DNA from: Paenibacillus_G elgii_A
Lineage (GTDB): Bacteria > Bacillota > Bacilli > Paenibacillales > NBRC-103111
NCBI GenBank assembly: GCA_042219835.1
Contig: JBHJMN010000009.1
Coordinates: 1 to 64,000 of the forward strand
DNA length: 64,000 bases
Reading direction: 5' to 3'
Shown: one piece after another, positions 1 to 7,835 of the stretch
How positions within the stretch are numbered: the stretch's first letter is position 1
How the letters are laid out: the number at the start of each line of letters is the position of its first letter
Program-made: the position numbers and the translations under genes
The notes under the pieces: model-generated
Told to the model about the DNA's origin: nothing
What the model saw: only the letters and a program-made list of their open reading frames with translations
Database searches by the model: none

Positions 1-102
1 CGGACGTTTTCCTTGCTTTTTCGTCTTGTTGTGAATGCTTCGCGCATCTCGAATGGCTTGGTTCTTTACGGCGGATGGAAGTTTGGCGTCCTTGTCTTTT
101 GT
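1..102 (-). pseudogene. tnpB: TnpB (OrfB) fragment of an IS200/IS605-type element, partial at window edge
   Basis: From 102 down to the left edge the minus strand gives 34 open codons containing the string LPSAVKNQAIRDARS. I recognise this as part of the N-terminal region of IS605-type TnpB, roughly 50 to 80 residues into the protein. There is no start codon, and an in-frame TGA lies just upstream (106-108), so the first ~50 residues are missing. The fragment overlaps the 3' end of the tnpA fragment (66-298) in another frame, which suggests a deletion joined tnpA directly to the interior of tnpB. Whether the rest of tnpB survives lies outside the window. Confidence 0.72.
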
Positions 103-298
103 TCTTCAACATAACGTTGGATCGTTTCACTCGAAACATTCCCTGCCGTGCTGACAAAATACGAACGTGTCCAAAGGCTTGGTAGCTGCTCCAAGTGCTT
201 AAATTCTTGGCGCAAACATCGCGAGGTCGTACCTTTCAATTTTACCACACAAAATGATAGTTGATGAGTGATACGGTTGTTGTCGTTCTTCTATATTG
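66..298 (-). pseudogene. tnpA: TnpA (Y1 transposase) remnant with internal deletion
   Basis: Two pieces of an IS200/IS605 TnpA are visible in different frames. Codons 298 to about 251 read QYRRTTTTVSLINYHFV, the N-terminal strand of this family. From 248 a GTG-started frame of 60 residues holds the C-terminal third (VKLKGTTSRCLRQEF, then LWTRSYFVSTAGN), including the catalytic tyrosine helix RYVEEQ. The central ~60 residues, which carry the HUH metal-binding motif, are missing, and the junction near 250 is out of frame. An intact family member is about 130-150 residues. The nuclease should be dead: tyrosine kept, histidine pair lost. No ATG precedes the N-terminal piece; a TAA is at 299-301. 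Confidence 0.8.
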
Positions 299-359
299 TT
301 ATCCCGTACACCGATTGCGTCGGTATAAACATAAAAACTGCAACAACATGAAACAATGT

Positions 360-485
360 AGGACAATGAAGCTGTCTAAAGACAGCCCTTGTCCTAAGCT
401 GATTCATCCCATGCCTAAAGGCAAGGGCTTTCTCGGCTAAGATCTGTAATAGACGACATATTAAGTCTGGGGATACCCCCGGAGG
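360..485 (-). repeat. Subterminal hairpins of the IS605-type relic, with possible TnpB C-terminal tail
   Basis: Two stem-loops lie here. The first pairs 360-366 with 389-395 (AGGACAA/TTGTCCT) and, inside it, CTGTC 372-376 with GACAG 381-385. The second pairs TGCCT 412-416 with AGGCA 419-423, flanked by CCC 408-410 and GGG 425-427. AGCCCTT (384-390) is also complementary to AAGGGCT (423-429), so a pseudoknot-like fold is possible. On the minus strand, 485 to 415 reads GIPRLNMSSITDLSRESPCL and a stop, which resembles a TnpB C-terminal tail. If so, the hairpins are a right end or omega-RNA-like scaffold from an older copy; otherwise they are left-end palindromes of the adjacent tnpA. I cannot decide between these. 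Confidence 0.45.
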
Positions 486-1063
486 TGAGTCCGATCGGAA
501 CGATCGTTTATTTCGTAAGACATGCGGAATCACTTTATATTGCCGGTAAGGACCGATCGAGGGGATTGACGGATAAGGGAAAAGCCGATGCGATAAAAGT
601 GAAGGACATGCTCCTTCATGAGCCTATCGATCTGTTGATTTCCAGCCCGTATGAAAGAGCCGTTCTGACCATTCGGGAATTAGCCGACCACCTGCGCAAG
701 CCCATTGTTCCAGAAGAGGATTTAAGAGAACGACAGGTGTCCGGGGAAGACTTCTTCCTTTCGAAAGACCGGTTCATCCAATCGAAAAAACAGCTATACG
801 ACGATCCAACCCTCGCTTTCCCGGGCGGGGAGTCCAGCCAACAGGCGCAAGAACGAGCCGTAAAAGTATTAACCCGGTATCTGGAGCAATATTCGGGCAG
901 ATCGATCGTCGTAGGCACGCATGGAGATATTATGACGTTGATGTTAAACTATTTTAACCCGGCATATCACTTTGATTTCTGGGAATCAACGACCATGCCG
1001 GATATTTACAAGCTGGAGTTTCAGGGCAAAGCTTTATCGAACGTGACGAGATTGTTGAAGTAA
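485..1063 (+). CDS. Histidine phosphatase family protein
   Basis: A 192-residue protein of the phosphoglycerate-mutase-like (branch 1) phosphatase superfamily, cytoplasmic. The RH catalytic motif is at residues 12-13 (FVRHAES), the second catalytic arginine is in SSPYERAVLT (about 58), the conserved glutamate in PGGES (about 116), and the second histidine in GTHGD (146). Length fits the family. The GTG start at 485 overlaps its own GGAGG (481-485), so the real start is uncertain; the transposon relic ends right here and may have altered the original 5' end. A DinB gene follows 26 bases downstream, probably co-transcribed. Substrate cannot be told from sequence; YhfR/GpmB-type relatives act on varied phosphoesters. 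Confidence 0.85.
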   Translation: MSPIGTIVYFVRHAESLYIAGKDRSRGLTDKGKADAIKVKDMLLHEPIDLLISSPYERAVLTIRELADHLRKPIVPEEDLRERQVSGEDFFLSKDRFIQSKKQLYDDPTLAFPGGESSQQAQERAVKVLTRYLEQYSGRSIVVGTHGDIMTLMLNYFNPAYHFDFWESTTMPDIYKLEFQGKALSNVTRLLK

Positions 1064-1089
1064 TCTGAATCGGTCTGGGGAGGAAACGA

Positions 1090-1548
1090 ATGCTGCGGTT
1101 ATTTCGCTATAATTGGATGGTGCGGGACGAATGGTTTGAGACCTTCGGGGCGATAAGCGAGGAAGAGCTGCTGCGCGAACGCGCCGGCGGAGTCGGCTCC
1201 ATCCTGAAGACGCTGTTTCATATCGTTGATGTAGAGTGCAGCTGGATTCGGGCCATCAAGGGCGATCCGGACCCGGAGCCTGCTTTCAATGACAACGCGA
1301 GTTTGGACAAAATACGACAGCTATCCGCGCAGTATCGGATCGAAGTCGAGGACTTTCTCGTCCATTGGACAAGTGAATCCGACGGACAACCTGTTACGCC
1401 TTCCGGGATGGACGAAACGTTCACCCAAGGCGAAATCTTAAGACATGTGATCGCCCACGAAATTCATCATGTCGGACAATTGTCCGTCTGGGCCAAGGAA
1501 CTCGGCTTGCGGGCGGTTTCGGCGAACTTTATCCGGAGAGGCTTATAG
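1090..1548 (+). CDS. DinB family protein
   Basis: A 152-residue four-helix-bundle protein of the DinB/YfiT type. The metal-binding histidines typical of the family are visible: H44 in TLFHIVD and the HxxxH pair in IAHEIHHVGQ (about 123 and 127). It begins at an ATG behind GGGGAGG with good spacing and follows the histidine phosphatase closely. Members bind Zn or Ni and are often thiol S-transferases such as bacillithiol transferase, but many are uncharacterised. No substrate can be assigned here. Confidence 0.85.
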   Translation: MLRLFRYNWMVRDEWFETFGAISEEELLRERAGGVGSILKTLFHIVDVECSWIRAIKGDPDPEPAFNDNASLDKIRQLSAQYRIEVEDFLVHWTSESDGQPVTPSGMDETFTQGEILRHVIAHEIHHVGQLSVWAKELGLRAVSANFIRRGL

Positions 1549-1904
1549 GTAAGCAATCGCAAGGACTTGATACTAGCAACGCACGCAGCTCCAGATCGGA
1601 GCCGTTGGCGTAGGCTACGTCGGCGATTAGACGGCGGTGAACGATCTCGTACGCCAATTCGGTCAATTCTGACGATATTCCGTAGCACGGTAGCACGGTA
1701 TGATCCACGGTTCGGATTGGCTGAGCCCGCTCTCCGGCCTCGATCATCTGCTTTCCCGGCGATATGGCAATATAAAACTGCATTTTGGACAGGCGAACGA
1801 CTGGAAGAGCACCTCTTCGGTCGTCCGCCTGTTTTCGTTTGGTAGCTGTCGAAGACGGCGTCCTTTAGCATACAATTAATCTCGGCCCTCCGGCGGGCGG
1901 TCCT
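1549..1904. other. Gene-poor stretch with a possible decayed minus-strand ORF
   Basis: About 355 bases between DinB and the metallophosphoesterase. On the minus strand a reading starts at 1871 (MLKDAVFDSYQTKTGG) and, after a frame change near 1810, continues as a protein-like stretch (VVRLSKMQFYIAISPGK, then ELAYEIVHRRLIADVAYANG) to 1529, overlapping the end of the DinB gene. The composition looks like real coding sequence broken by a frameshift, but I recognise no family. A short tandem TAGCACGG pair occurs at about 1682-1697. Nothing else stands out. Confidence 0.25.
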
Positions 1905-2834
1905 TTAGCGCGTCTCCGGCCGATGCTCCGGCTGCCCCGTCACGACCGTTCCGTCCGCAAGTCGCAGCCAGCTCTCGAAGCTGCGCTCACCTTCGCGCAA
2001 CCGGATAACGCGCGCTCCGCGCGGGAAATCGTCCCGGCCGTACGTGTTGTAGCCCGTCGCCCGGCCATAGCACAGGCGGATGCCGTGAAGCGTGCCGCAG
2101 TAATCGTTGACGTGGTCGTGGCCGGCGAACGTGCCCATGACGTCGCCCATTTCGACGAGCGCCGCAAACAGTCCCGTGTTGATCTTCGGGCAGCACACGT
2201 TCTCGTGCTTATGCCCGTAGCATACTTCGCGCTCCCATACCTCCGCATACTCCGGCAGCGGGATATGGAAGAACGCCAAGGCCGGCAGCGGCGTGCCGCC
2301 GTTGTCCGACGTATAGGCTGCGGACTGCTGGACGTACCAATCGATCTGATCGCGGCAAATCCAGCCGTAGCCCTGAACGCGCGGCAGCGTGGACATGCAG
2401 CCGGAGTCGAAGCCGTACAGCAAGGCGGCCGGACGGCCGGACGCATCCCGAACTTCGAGCACATAATTGCCTTCTCCGGCGATGTCTGACGGACCGCCCG
2501 CCGCTAACGCGTACTCGTAGCCCGACACTTTGTCCATCAGTTGCTGCCGGGTGATTTTCATCTCGGTATCGTGATTGCCGAAGACGACCGCCCACGGGAT
2601 GCGCCGCTTCTCAACGACGGAAATCGCCCGATCGAACCGGCCGAGCGGATCGTCGCATTCCTTGTCCTCGATGACATCTCCAGTGAAGTAGACCAGATCG
2701 GGCCGCTCCGCTTCGAGTATGTGCTCCATCAGCTCCAAGGTGCGCCGGTCTGCGTCGCCTCCGGCTTTCATATGCACGTCGGTAAACTGCAGAATCGTAA
2801 ACGTTCGATCTTCCCGAAAAGTTAAAGCTTGCAC
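1905..2834 (-). CDS. Calcineurin-like metallophosphoesterase
   Basis: A 309-residue cytoplasmic phosphoesterase. All metal-site motifs are present in order: D19 and H21 (FTDVH), D53 (FTGDV), N87-H88 (FGNHD), H190 (FFHIPLPEY) and G238-H241 (GHDH). This arrangement matches the purple-acid-phosphatase-like/YkuE-type subgroup with an FFHIPLPEY segment. The start is GTG at 2832-2834 behind AAGAGGAG. It is the last gene of a minus-strand run after the PHP phosphatase and MgtC, 109 bases below MgtC. An imperfect stem (2902-2909 with 2928-2935) lies in that gap. Natural substrate is unknown. Confidence 0.88.
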   Translation of the reverse strand: MQALTFREDRTFTILQFTDVHMKAGGDADRRTLELMEHILEAERPDLVYFTGDVIEDKECDDPLGRFDRAISVVEKRRIPWAVVFGNHDTEMKITRQQLMDKVSGYEYALAAGGPSDIAGEGNYVLEVRDASGRPAALLYGFDSGCMSTLPRVQGYGWICRDQIDWYVQQSAAYTSDNGGTPLPALAFFHIPLPEYAEVWEREVCYGHKHENVCCPKINTGLFAALVEMGDVMGTFAGHDHVNDYCGTLHGIRLCYGRATGYNTYGRDDFPRGARVIRLREGERSFESWLRLADGTVVTGQPEHRPETR

Positions 2835-2943
2835 TTGAATCGCTCCTCTTCGCTAGTGTCTATCGCATTACCGTTCGCCGGAAGCGGTCGCCTGCCTTAT
2901 TGTTGACGCGGCGGCGGACCCGCTCCGGCGTCGACGGTGAACC

Positions 2944-3717
2944 TCAGGCCGTCTTGCCCGCCGCTTCCGTTTTATCCCCGGGCTCGAGCGGCTTCCAACC
3001 CGGCGTCTCTACCTTCACTATGCCCGGAAGCACGATCAGCTCCTGTATGACGTGCTCGTATTGCCCGTCCGTCGTCTTGAGCGCCATGCGTACGCTTAAG
3101 GCATTGCGGAAACCTTTCTCCGTTTCCTTCGGCCGGCTCTCCAGATGCAGCACAGTGACGGAAGCGCCTGCAGCCTTGATCCGGTTCAGCATCATACCGA
3201 GATTCCCGTCCCCGTCCCAGAGCTCGACCTCTACCTCGCGCTTGCGCTTCGTCTTCGCCAGAGCCGCCTTCTCCACCTTGTTCAAAAGGAACAGGCTGAC
3301 GATGACCGCAGCCGTCGAGACGACGGCTCCGTAGTAAAAACCGGCGCCAACCGCAAGACCGATAGCCGCCACGACCCATAGCGAAGCCGCAGTCGTCAGC
3401 CCCGACACGGTCGACCCCGTGCGCAGAATCGTACCGGCGCCGAGGAAGCCGATGCCGCTGATCACCTGGGCGGCGAGACGGGCCGGGTCCAGCCTCACGT
3501 TCGTTTCACCCGCAAAATCCGAAAAACCGTAGCTCGACAGCAGCACAATCAGAGCCGAGCCCATGCAGACGAGAATATGCGTGCGAAAACCGGCCGAATG
3601 CCCGCCGATTTCCCGCTCCAAGCCGATCAGACCGCCCAGCACCAGCGCTATAATAATACGAAGCGTCAGCTCCGCATAGCCGATATGCCACACATCCGGG
3701 GTCAACGACAGTTCCAT
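2944..3717 (-). CDS. MgtC/SapB family membrane protein
   Basis: A 257-residue protein with about four N-terminal membrane helices (residues 16-145) and a cytoplasmic C-terminal domain (about 155-240) of the ACT-like type found in long MgtC proteins. Family marks are GGLIGLEREIGGHSAGFRTH (29-48) and GFLGAGTILR (90-99). MgtC proteins are linked to growth in low magnesium and, in pathogens, to modulation of F-type ATPase; many soil homologues are uncharacterised. The ATG at 3717 follows GGGGAGG and lies 12 bases below the PHP gene, so the two are probably translated from one message. Confidence 0.88.
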   Translation of the reverse strand: MELSLTPDVWHIGYAELTLRIIIALVLGGLIGLEREIGGHSAGFRTHILVCMGSALIVLLSSYGFSDFAGETNVRLDPARLAAQVISGIGFLGAGTILRTGSTVSGLTTAASLWVVAAIGLAVGAGFYYGAVVSTAAVIVSLFLLNKVEKAALAKTKRKREVEVELWDGDGNLGMMLNRIKAAGASVTVLHLESRPKETEKGFRNALSVRMALKTTDGQYEHVIQELIVLPGIVKVETPGWKPLEPGDKTEAAGKTA

Positions 3718-3729
3718 GGGGACCTCCCC

Positions 3730-4731
3730 TTACCGCCCGAGCGGAACGGCGATCCGTTTCTTCTCGTGCACGTAGATGATTTCGTTGTACCCGGTCCGGC
3801 CCAACAACTCCATCGCCTCGTCCAGCTGCGTCCCGATGTCGTCCGGAAAATGGGAATCCGAGCTTAACGTAATCGGGACGCCGTGTTTATGCAAAATGTC
3901 CAGAAAAGCCGGACTCGGGCAAGCTTCCTTGACCGGGTATCGGTAAGCAAGCCCGGTATTGATCTCGGTCGCCACATCGGCCTGCTTGAGCGCACGGGCC
4001 ACGTCTTCGTACATCGGCAGCAGCAGCTTCTCCTCCGGCCGGTAATTGAACACCTTCAGATTGTCCAGATGCGCAATAATGTCGAACAAGCCGCTGGAAG
4101 CCGCCATCTTCACGTAGTCAAACAATTGCCAGTACAGGGCAAGCAGGTCTTTTTCCTTGAACAGCTCCTGGGTTTCCGGGTTGTCGAAGCCCCAGCCCTC
4201 CAGAAAATGGACCGACCCGATCACGTAATCCAGCTCGTACTGCGATAGCAGCTCACTGAGTTCCGCCTCGCCGCCCGGGAAAAAGTCCGCCTCGACCCCG
4301 AGCGATACGGGCACGCCCGCGGCCTTCGCCCGGCGCACCGCCTGAAGATACGGCTCGATAGAGCTGACGCAGACACGGTCCAGCCAGTACCGCTGCAGCC
4401 GGCCAAGCGGCGTATCGTCCACAATCATGTGCCGTTCGTAATACGGCCGGAACTCGGTAAACCGGTACAGGTGATCCACCATCCCGAACCGCTCGATTCC
4501 GCGCTTCCGCCCCTGCTCGAAATAGAACGTGAGCCATTCGTCGCTGAAGCAGCCCGCCGCAAGCCGCTGCTGAAGCAGCTCTCCCAGCTTGTTCATCCAT
4601 TCGAGCGAATGCGGCCGGTCGCCCAGCCGCCCGCTCTCCCGATGCACGTTCTCCAGCGCCCGCACCGTCCGCTGCAGCCAGCCGGTCGAGTACGGCCCCT
4701 CCTCCAGGTGAAAATGAAAATCCAGCTTCAT
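3730..4731 (-). CDS. PHP-domain phosphatase, HisJ-like
   Basis: A 333-residue PHP-domain hydrolase. The trinuclear metal site can be traced: HFH at 6-8, VDH at 85-87, E147 (GVEADF), H175 (GSVHFLEGW), H221 (IAHLD) and D292/H294 (SSDSHF). This pattern is that of HisJ-type histinol-phosphate phosphatases, but the protein is longer (HisJ is about 260-270) because of an insert near residues 20-75. It stands away from other histidine genes, so a different phosphoester substrate is possible. The ATG at 4731 is seven bases from GGAGG. It heads the run that continues into mgtC. Confidence 0.8.
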   Translation of the reverse strand: MKLDFHFHLEEGPYSTGWLQRTVRALENVHRESGRLGDRPHSLEWMNKLGELLQQRLAAGCFSDEWLTFYFEQGRKRGIERFGMVDHLYRFTEFRPYYERHMIVDDTPLGRLQRYWLDRVCVSSIEPYLQAVRRAKAAGVPVSLGVEADFFPGGEAELSELLSQYELDYVIGSVHFLEGWGFDNPETQELFKEKDLLALYWQLFDYVKMAASSGLFDIIAHLDNLKVFNYRPEEKLLLPMYEDVARALKQADVATEINTGLAYRYPVKEACPSPAFLDILHKHGVPITLSSDSHFPDDIGTQLDEAMELLGRTGYNEIIYVHEKKRIAVPLGR

Positions 4732-4820
4732 CCCGCTTCCTCCTCATTCCCATCGATTTAAAAAACTCGGACGAAAAAGTGTTCCTCCGCTTTTGACGAT
4801 TGGTGGTCACTTGTTGTTTA

Positions 4821-4864
4821 TTGTTGATTATATCACTTTGTTTTTGTGGTTTCTTGTTGATTAT
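4821..4864. repeat. Direct repeat TTGTTGATTAT in an AT-rich divergent intergenic region
   Basis: TTGTTGATTAT occurs at 4821-4831 and again at 4854-4864, 33 bases apart, inside a T-rich stretch (about 4790-4925) between the divergent PHP and GNAT genes. The spacing is close to three helical turns, so a regulator site is conceivable, but low-complexity sequence is an equally good explanation. Confidence 0.3.
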
Positions 4865-4920
4865 TGTAGTCCTTTCTTCATCATCCGTCAATCTCAAAAT
4901 CAATGATGGTATTGATTATT

Positions 4921-4949
4921 TTGGAAAAACCTTTCAAATCCCTTATACT
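4921..4949 (+). promoter_or_regulatory. Likely sigma-A promoter for the GNAT pair
   Basis: TTGGAA (4921-4926) and TATACT (4944-4949) are separated by 17 bases, good -35 and -10 matches, and lie about 57 bases before the TTG start at 5007. Confidence 0.5.
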
Positions 4950-5006
4950 AAATAAAAGGATGTCTTTCTGCCGAAGCCGAAACATACACCCAAAGGAGCG
5001 ATCCCC

Positions 5007-5447
5007 TTGCTAATTGATATCAAATCCAGATTAGACCAGCCCGAAATCGCGGAGCTTCTCGAATATTCCATTTTTCCGGACCCGGTTCGGCTGGAGCAAA
5101 CCTTAAGCGACTACAAGCGCAGCGAAGAGCTTGAATTGTACGGCTACGAAAAGGACGGAAAGCTGCTCGGCCTCGTCGGCTTCCGGATCGGCCCCGGGCG
5201 CGTGATGGAGCTGCGGCACATTGCGGTTCAGCCGGACTACCGGGGACAAGGCTATGGCCGGGGCCAAATTTTGGAGCTGATCCATCTCAAAACCCCCTCT
5301 GAAATCGTTGCGGAAACGGATGAGGACGCGGTCGATTTTTACCGGAACATCGGGTTCGAAATCGTCAGTCTGGGCGAAAACTTTCCGGGTGCAGAGCGGT
5401 TTCGCTGCACCTATGCAGTTGAAGCAGAGGAGGAACAAGAAGCATGA
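5007..5447 (+). CDS. GNAT family N-acetyltransferase
   Basis: A 146-residue acetyl-CoA-dependent acetyltransferase fold. Motif A, which binds the coenzyme, is clear: LRHIAVQPDYRGQGYGRG around residues 69-86. The C-terminal part (AVDFYRNIGFEIVSLG) is the usual GNAT strand-helix end. Start is TTG at 5007, set by AAAGGAG (4992-4998) with proper spacing; no better ATG exists. The stop overlaps the next gene's ATG (ATGA), so the two acetyltransferases are translationally coupled. The acceptor molecule is unknown. Confidence 0.88.
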   Translation: MLIDIKSRLDQPEIAELLEYSIFPDPVRLEQTLSDYKRSEELELYGYEKDGKLLGLVGFRIGPGRVMELRHIAVQPDYRGQGYGRGQILELIHLKTPSEIVAETDEDAVDFYRNIGFEIVSLGENFPGAERFRCTYAVEAEEEQEA

Positions 5448-5959
5448 GCCGTTCCTTGGAAATCGTTGAAATCCGGGCTTACGAGCCGGAATCGTTGGAG
5501 CAGCTGGCCGAGCTGCTGATCGATACCGTGGAGAGCGGCGCTTCGGTCGGCTTTTTGCCGCCGTTAAGCAAGGAAGAAGCGGTGGATTATTGGAAAAGCG
5601 TGCTGGAGCCGGGCGTCGTCTTGTGGGCAGCCAAGCTCGGTCAGACGATTGTCGGCGCCGTGCAGCTTCAGCTCGCGCAAAAAAAGAATGCCGCCCACCG
5701 AGCGGAAATCGCCAAGCTTATGGTCCATACGCGCAGCCGCAGAAATGGCATCGCCCGCGCCCTGATGCTGGCCGCCGAAGAACGGGCCCGCACCGAAAAC
5801 AGATCGCTGCTTGTGCTCGATACGCGCGCAGGCGATCCGTCCAACCTGCTGTATCGGTCGCTCGGGTATGTGGAGGCGGGACGCATTCCCCGCTATGCAC
5901 GCTCCGCGGACGGCAGCCTGAACGATACCGTATTTTATTACAAGGAGGTCGAGGTGTAG
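5444..5959 (+). CDS. GNAT family N-acetyltransferase
   Basis: A 171-residue GNAT protein. The coenzyme A loop is degenerate but recognisable (KLMVHTRSRRNGIARALM, about 91-108), followed by LVLDTRAGDPSNLLYRSLGY, typical of this family's C-terminal half. Relatives include acetyltransferases acting on small amines or antibiotics, but the acceptor cannot be read here. The ATG overlaps the previous gene's stop by four bases and has GAGGAGG upstream. Five bases after its stop begins a frameshifted YoaP-type acetyltransferase, making three GNAT-related genes in a row. Confidence 0.87.
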   Translation: MSRSLEIVEIRAYEPESLEQLAELLIDTVESGASVGFLPPLSKEEAVDYWKSVLEPGVVLWAAKLGQTIVGAVQLQLAQKKNAAHRAEIAKLMVHTRSRRNGIARALMLAAEERARTENRSLLVLDTRAGDPSNLLYRSLGYVEAGRIPRYARSADGSLNDTVFYYKEVEV

Positions 5960-5963
5960 CGCC

Positions 5964-6820
5964 ATGAATCATCTCCTGCTCCTTCTCGCATGGATGCAGG
6001 TCATCCAGCCGGTTACGACGACGCCAGAGGCCATCACGCAACCCACGCAAACCAAGACTGCTGTTGAAATTGCGGAGCGCTGCCCGGAGGCTTACGAGCA
6101 CTTCTGGCATCAGCCGGACCGCTTCCACGCCGCCCAAGCGGAGACGTTCGCGGAGGTGGAACGGCGCGCCCTCGGCAAGCTCGGCACATTCTGCGCGCTG
6201 GACGCCAAAGGAAAAGTGTTCATCGAATACTTGCCTGCCGAGAACGCTTGGGTGCCGATCGATGCGCCGCACTACATGTTTATCAACTGCTTTTGAGTGT
6301 CGGAAGCTACAAGGGACAAGGATACGGGGCGCAGCTTCTGCAAGAATGCATCCGGGACTCCGAGGGCAAAGCGGGCATCGTTGCGGTATCGAGCCATAAG
6401 AAGCGGCCTTATCTCTCGGAGAAGTCCTACTACGTGAAACGCGGGTTCGAGGTTTGCGATACCGCTCCTCCCTATTTCGAGCTGCTCGTCAAGCGGCTTG
6501 ATCCGGATGCCCCGCTTCCCCGCTTCAGAGAAAGCGCCAGGCAGCAGGCCGTTGCGGACGATAACGGTCTGGTCGTGCGGTATACGGACCAATGCCCTTT
6601 TACCGATCATTATACCGGCGAAGAGCTCGATGCTATTGAACGGGCGTACGGAATTCCCGTAAAACGCGTGAAGCTCACGACGAAGGAACAGGCGCAAAAC
6701 GCCCCGACTGCCTTCACGACGTACAGCGCGTTTTATAACGGACGTTTTGTCACGCACGAGATTTTGACTAAAGGCAAATTCGATAAGCTATGGAGCACGC
6801 TCGGGAAGCCGCAGGGTTAG
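5964..6820 (+). pseudogene. Frameshifted YoaP-like GNAT acetyltransferase
   Basis: Two adjacent frames make up one protein. The first (5964-6296) ends FIEYLPAENAWVPIDAPHYM, then FINCF and TGA. The second, readable from about 6285 to 6820, carries on with SVGSYKGQGYGAQLLQECI, the motif A that directly follows in YoaP-type acetyltransferases, then a thioredoxin-like YoaP C-terminal domain (YTDQCPF, with TYSAFYNGRFV later). In relatives the joint reads IHCLWV-SGSYKGKGYG without a break, so a one-base change near 6290-6305 plus a TGG-to-TGA change would explain the split. Either half alone is unlikely to work. A sequencing error cannot be excluded. Confidence 0.78.
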
Positions 6821-6937
6821 AACGAGTACAGCTTTTTCCGGGGCCGCGTGACAAGTCCGGCGCCTGCGGGAGAGTCCGCTCCAGAGCCGGATTTCCGGCG
6901 TCGGGAAATACCGTTCGAGCTGAAGGAGAGATTAAGG

Positions 6938-7831
6938 GTGAAAATTGTATTTTGCAGCGATCCTCTGGATCCGAAAACGGCGGATGCCGACTACGAGCTT
7001 GAGTACCGAACAGCCGCAGGACTGGGGCTCCCCGTCGAGCTGATCTCGCTCGAAGACTTGTTGGACGGGAAGGCGGCCCGCGCGGTCCAACGGGTCCGGG
7101 AAGCGGACGCGGCAGAGCCTGCGATTTACCGTGGATGGATGATGAAGCCTGCGGACTACGAGCAGCTCTATTCAGCCTTGCAGCAAAAAAACGTCCATCT
7201 GGTCAATACGCCGGTACAGTACGTGCTCTGCCATCATTTTCCCCATAGCTATAGCTTCATTAAAGAGCATACCCCTGAGAGCCGCTGGCTGGACATCGCT
7301 GCGGTCCACTTAGACATCAATCGCGTCCATGAAATGCTGGCTCCGTTCGGCAGCCGACCGCTTCTTCTGAAGGATTACGTCAAATCGCGGAAGCACGAGT
7401 GGGAGGAGGCCTGTTATATTCCCGATGCGTCCGATCGGCAACAAGTGGAGAAGGTGCTGCGGACCTTCATCGAGCGGCAGGGCGACGGGCTGAACGCCGG
7501 AATCGTGTTCCGCGAGTACGTCGAGCTCGAAAAGCTGGGGATGCACGGGAAAAGCGGTATGCCCCTGTCGAAGGAATACCGTCTTTTCTTTTACCGGCAC
7601 CGGCTGATCGCGGCGCAAAATTATTGGGAGGAAGCGGCCTACGACGGGGAACAGCCGGATCTGAGCGTGTTTGTTGCGGTCGCGCAGCGGATTCGCAGCA
7701 GCTTCTTCACCATGGACATCGCGAAGACGACCGCGGGCGAATGGCTGATCATCGAGGTCGGCGACGGTCAAGTATCCGGCCTTCAGGATATGACGGATGT
7801 AGAGGCTTTTTACCGGTCGTTTCTGGACTGA
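6938..7831 (+). CDS. ATP-grasp domain protein (DUF4343-like)
   Basis: A 297-residue protein. The N-terminal third is an alpha/beta domain (KIVFCSDPLDP, then YRGWMMKPADYEQLY); the rest looks like an ATP-grasp fold with LLLKDYVKSRKHEWEEA, VFREYVEL, KEYRLFFYRHRLIAAQNYW and the metal-site strand WLIIEVGDGQVSGL. ATP-grasp proteins join a carboxylate to an amine or thiol with ATP. Start chosen at GTG 6938 because GAAGGAGAG sits eight bases before it; an open frame continues upstream to 6848 but without a ribosome site. No partner biosynthetic genes are nearby, so the ligation product is unknown. Confidence 0.75.
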   Translation: MKIVFCSDPLDPKTADADYELEYRTAAGLGLPVELISLEDLLDGKAARAVQRVREADAAEPAIYRGWMMKPADYEQLYSALQQKNVHLVNTPVQYVLCHHFPHSYSFIKEHTPESRWLDIAAVHLDINRVHEMLAPFGSRPLLLKDYVKSRKHEWEEACYIPDASDRQQVEKVLRTFIERQGDGLNAGIVFREYVELEKLGMHGKSGMPLSKEYRLFFYRHRLIAAQNYWEEAAYDGEQPDLSVFVAVAQRIRSSFFTMDIAKTTAGEWLIIEVGDGQVSGLQDMTDVEAFYRSFLD

Positions 7832-7835
7832 GCGG

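Noticed and set aside
4821..4864. TTGTTGATTAT repeats as a regulator site
   Set aside because: Only two copies in low-complexity T-rich sequence; kept as a weak repeat, not a supported operator.
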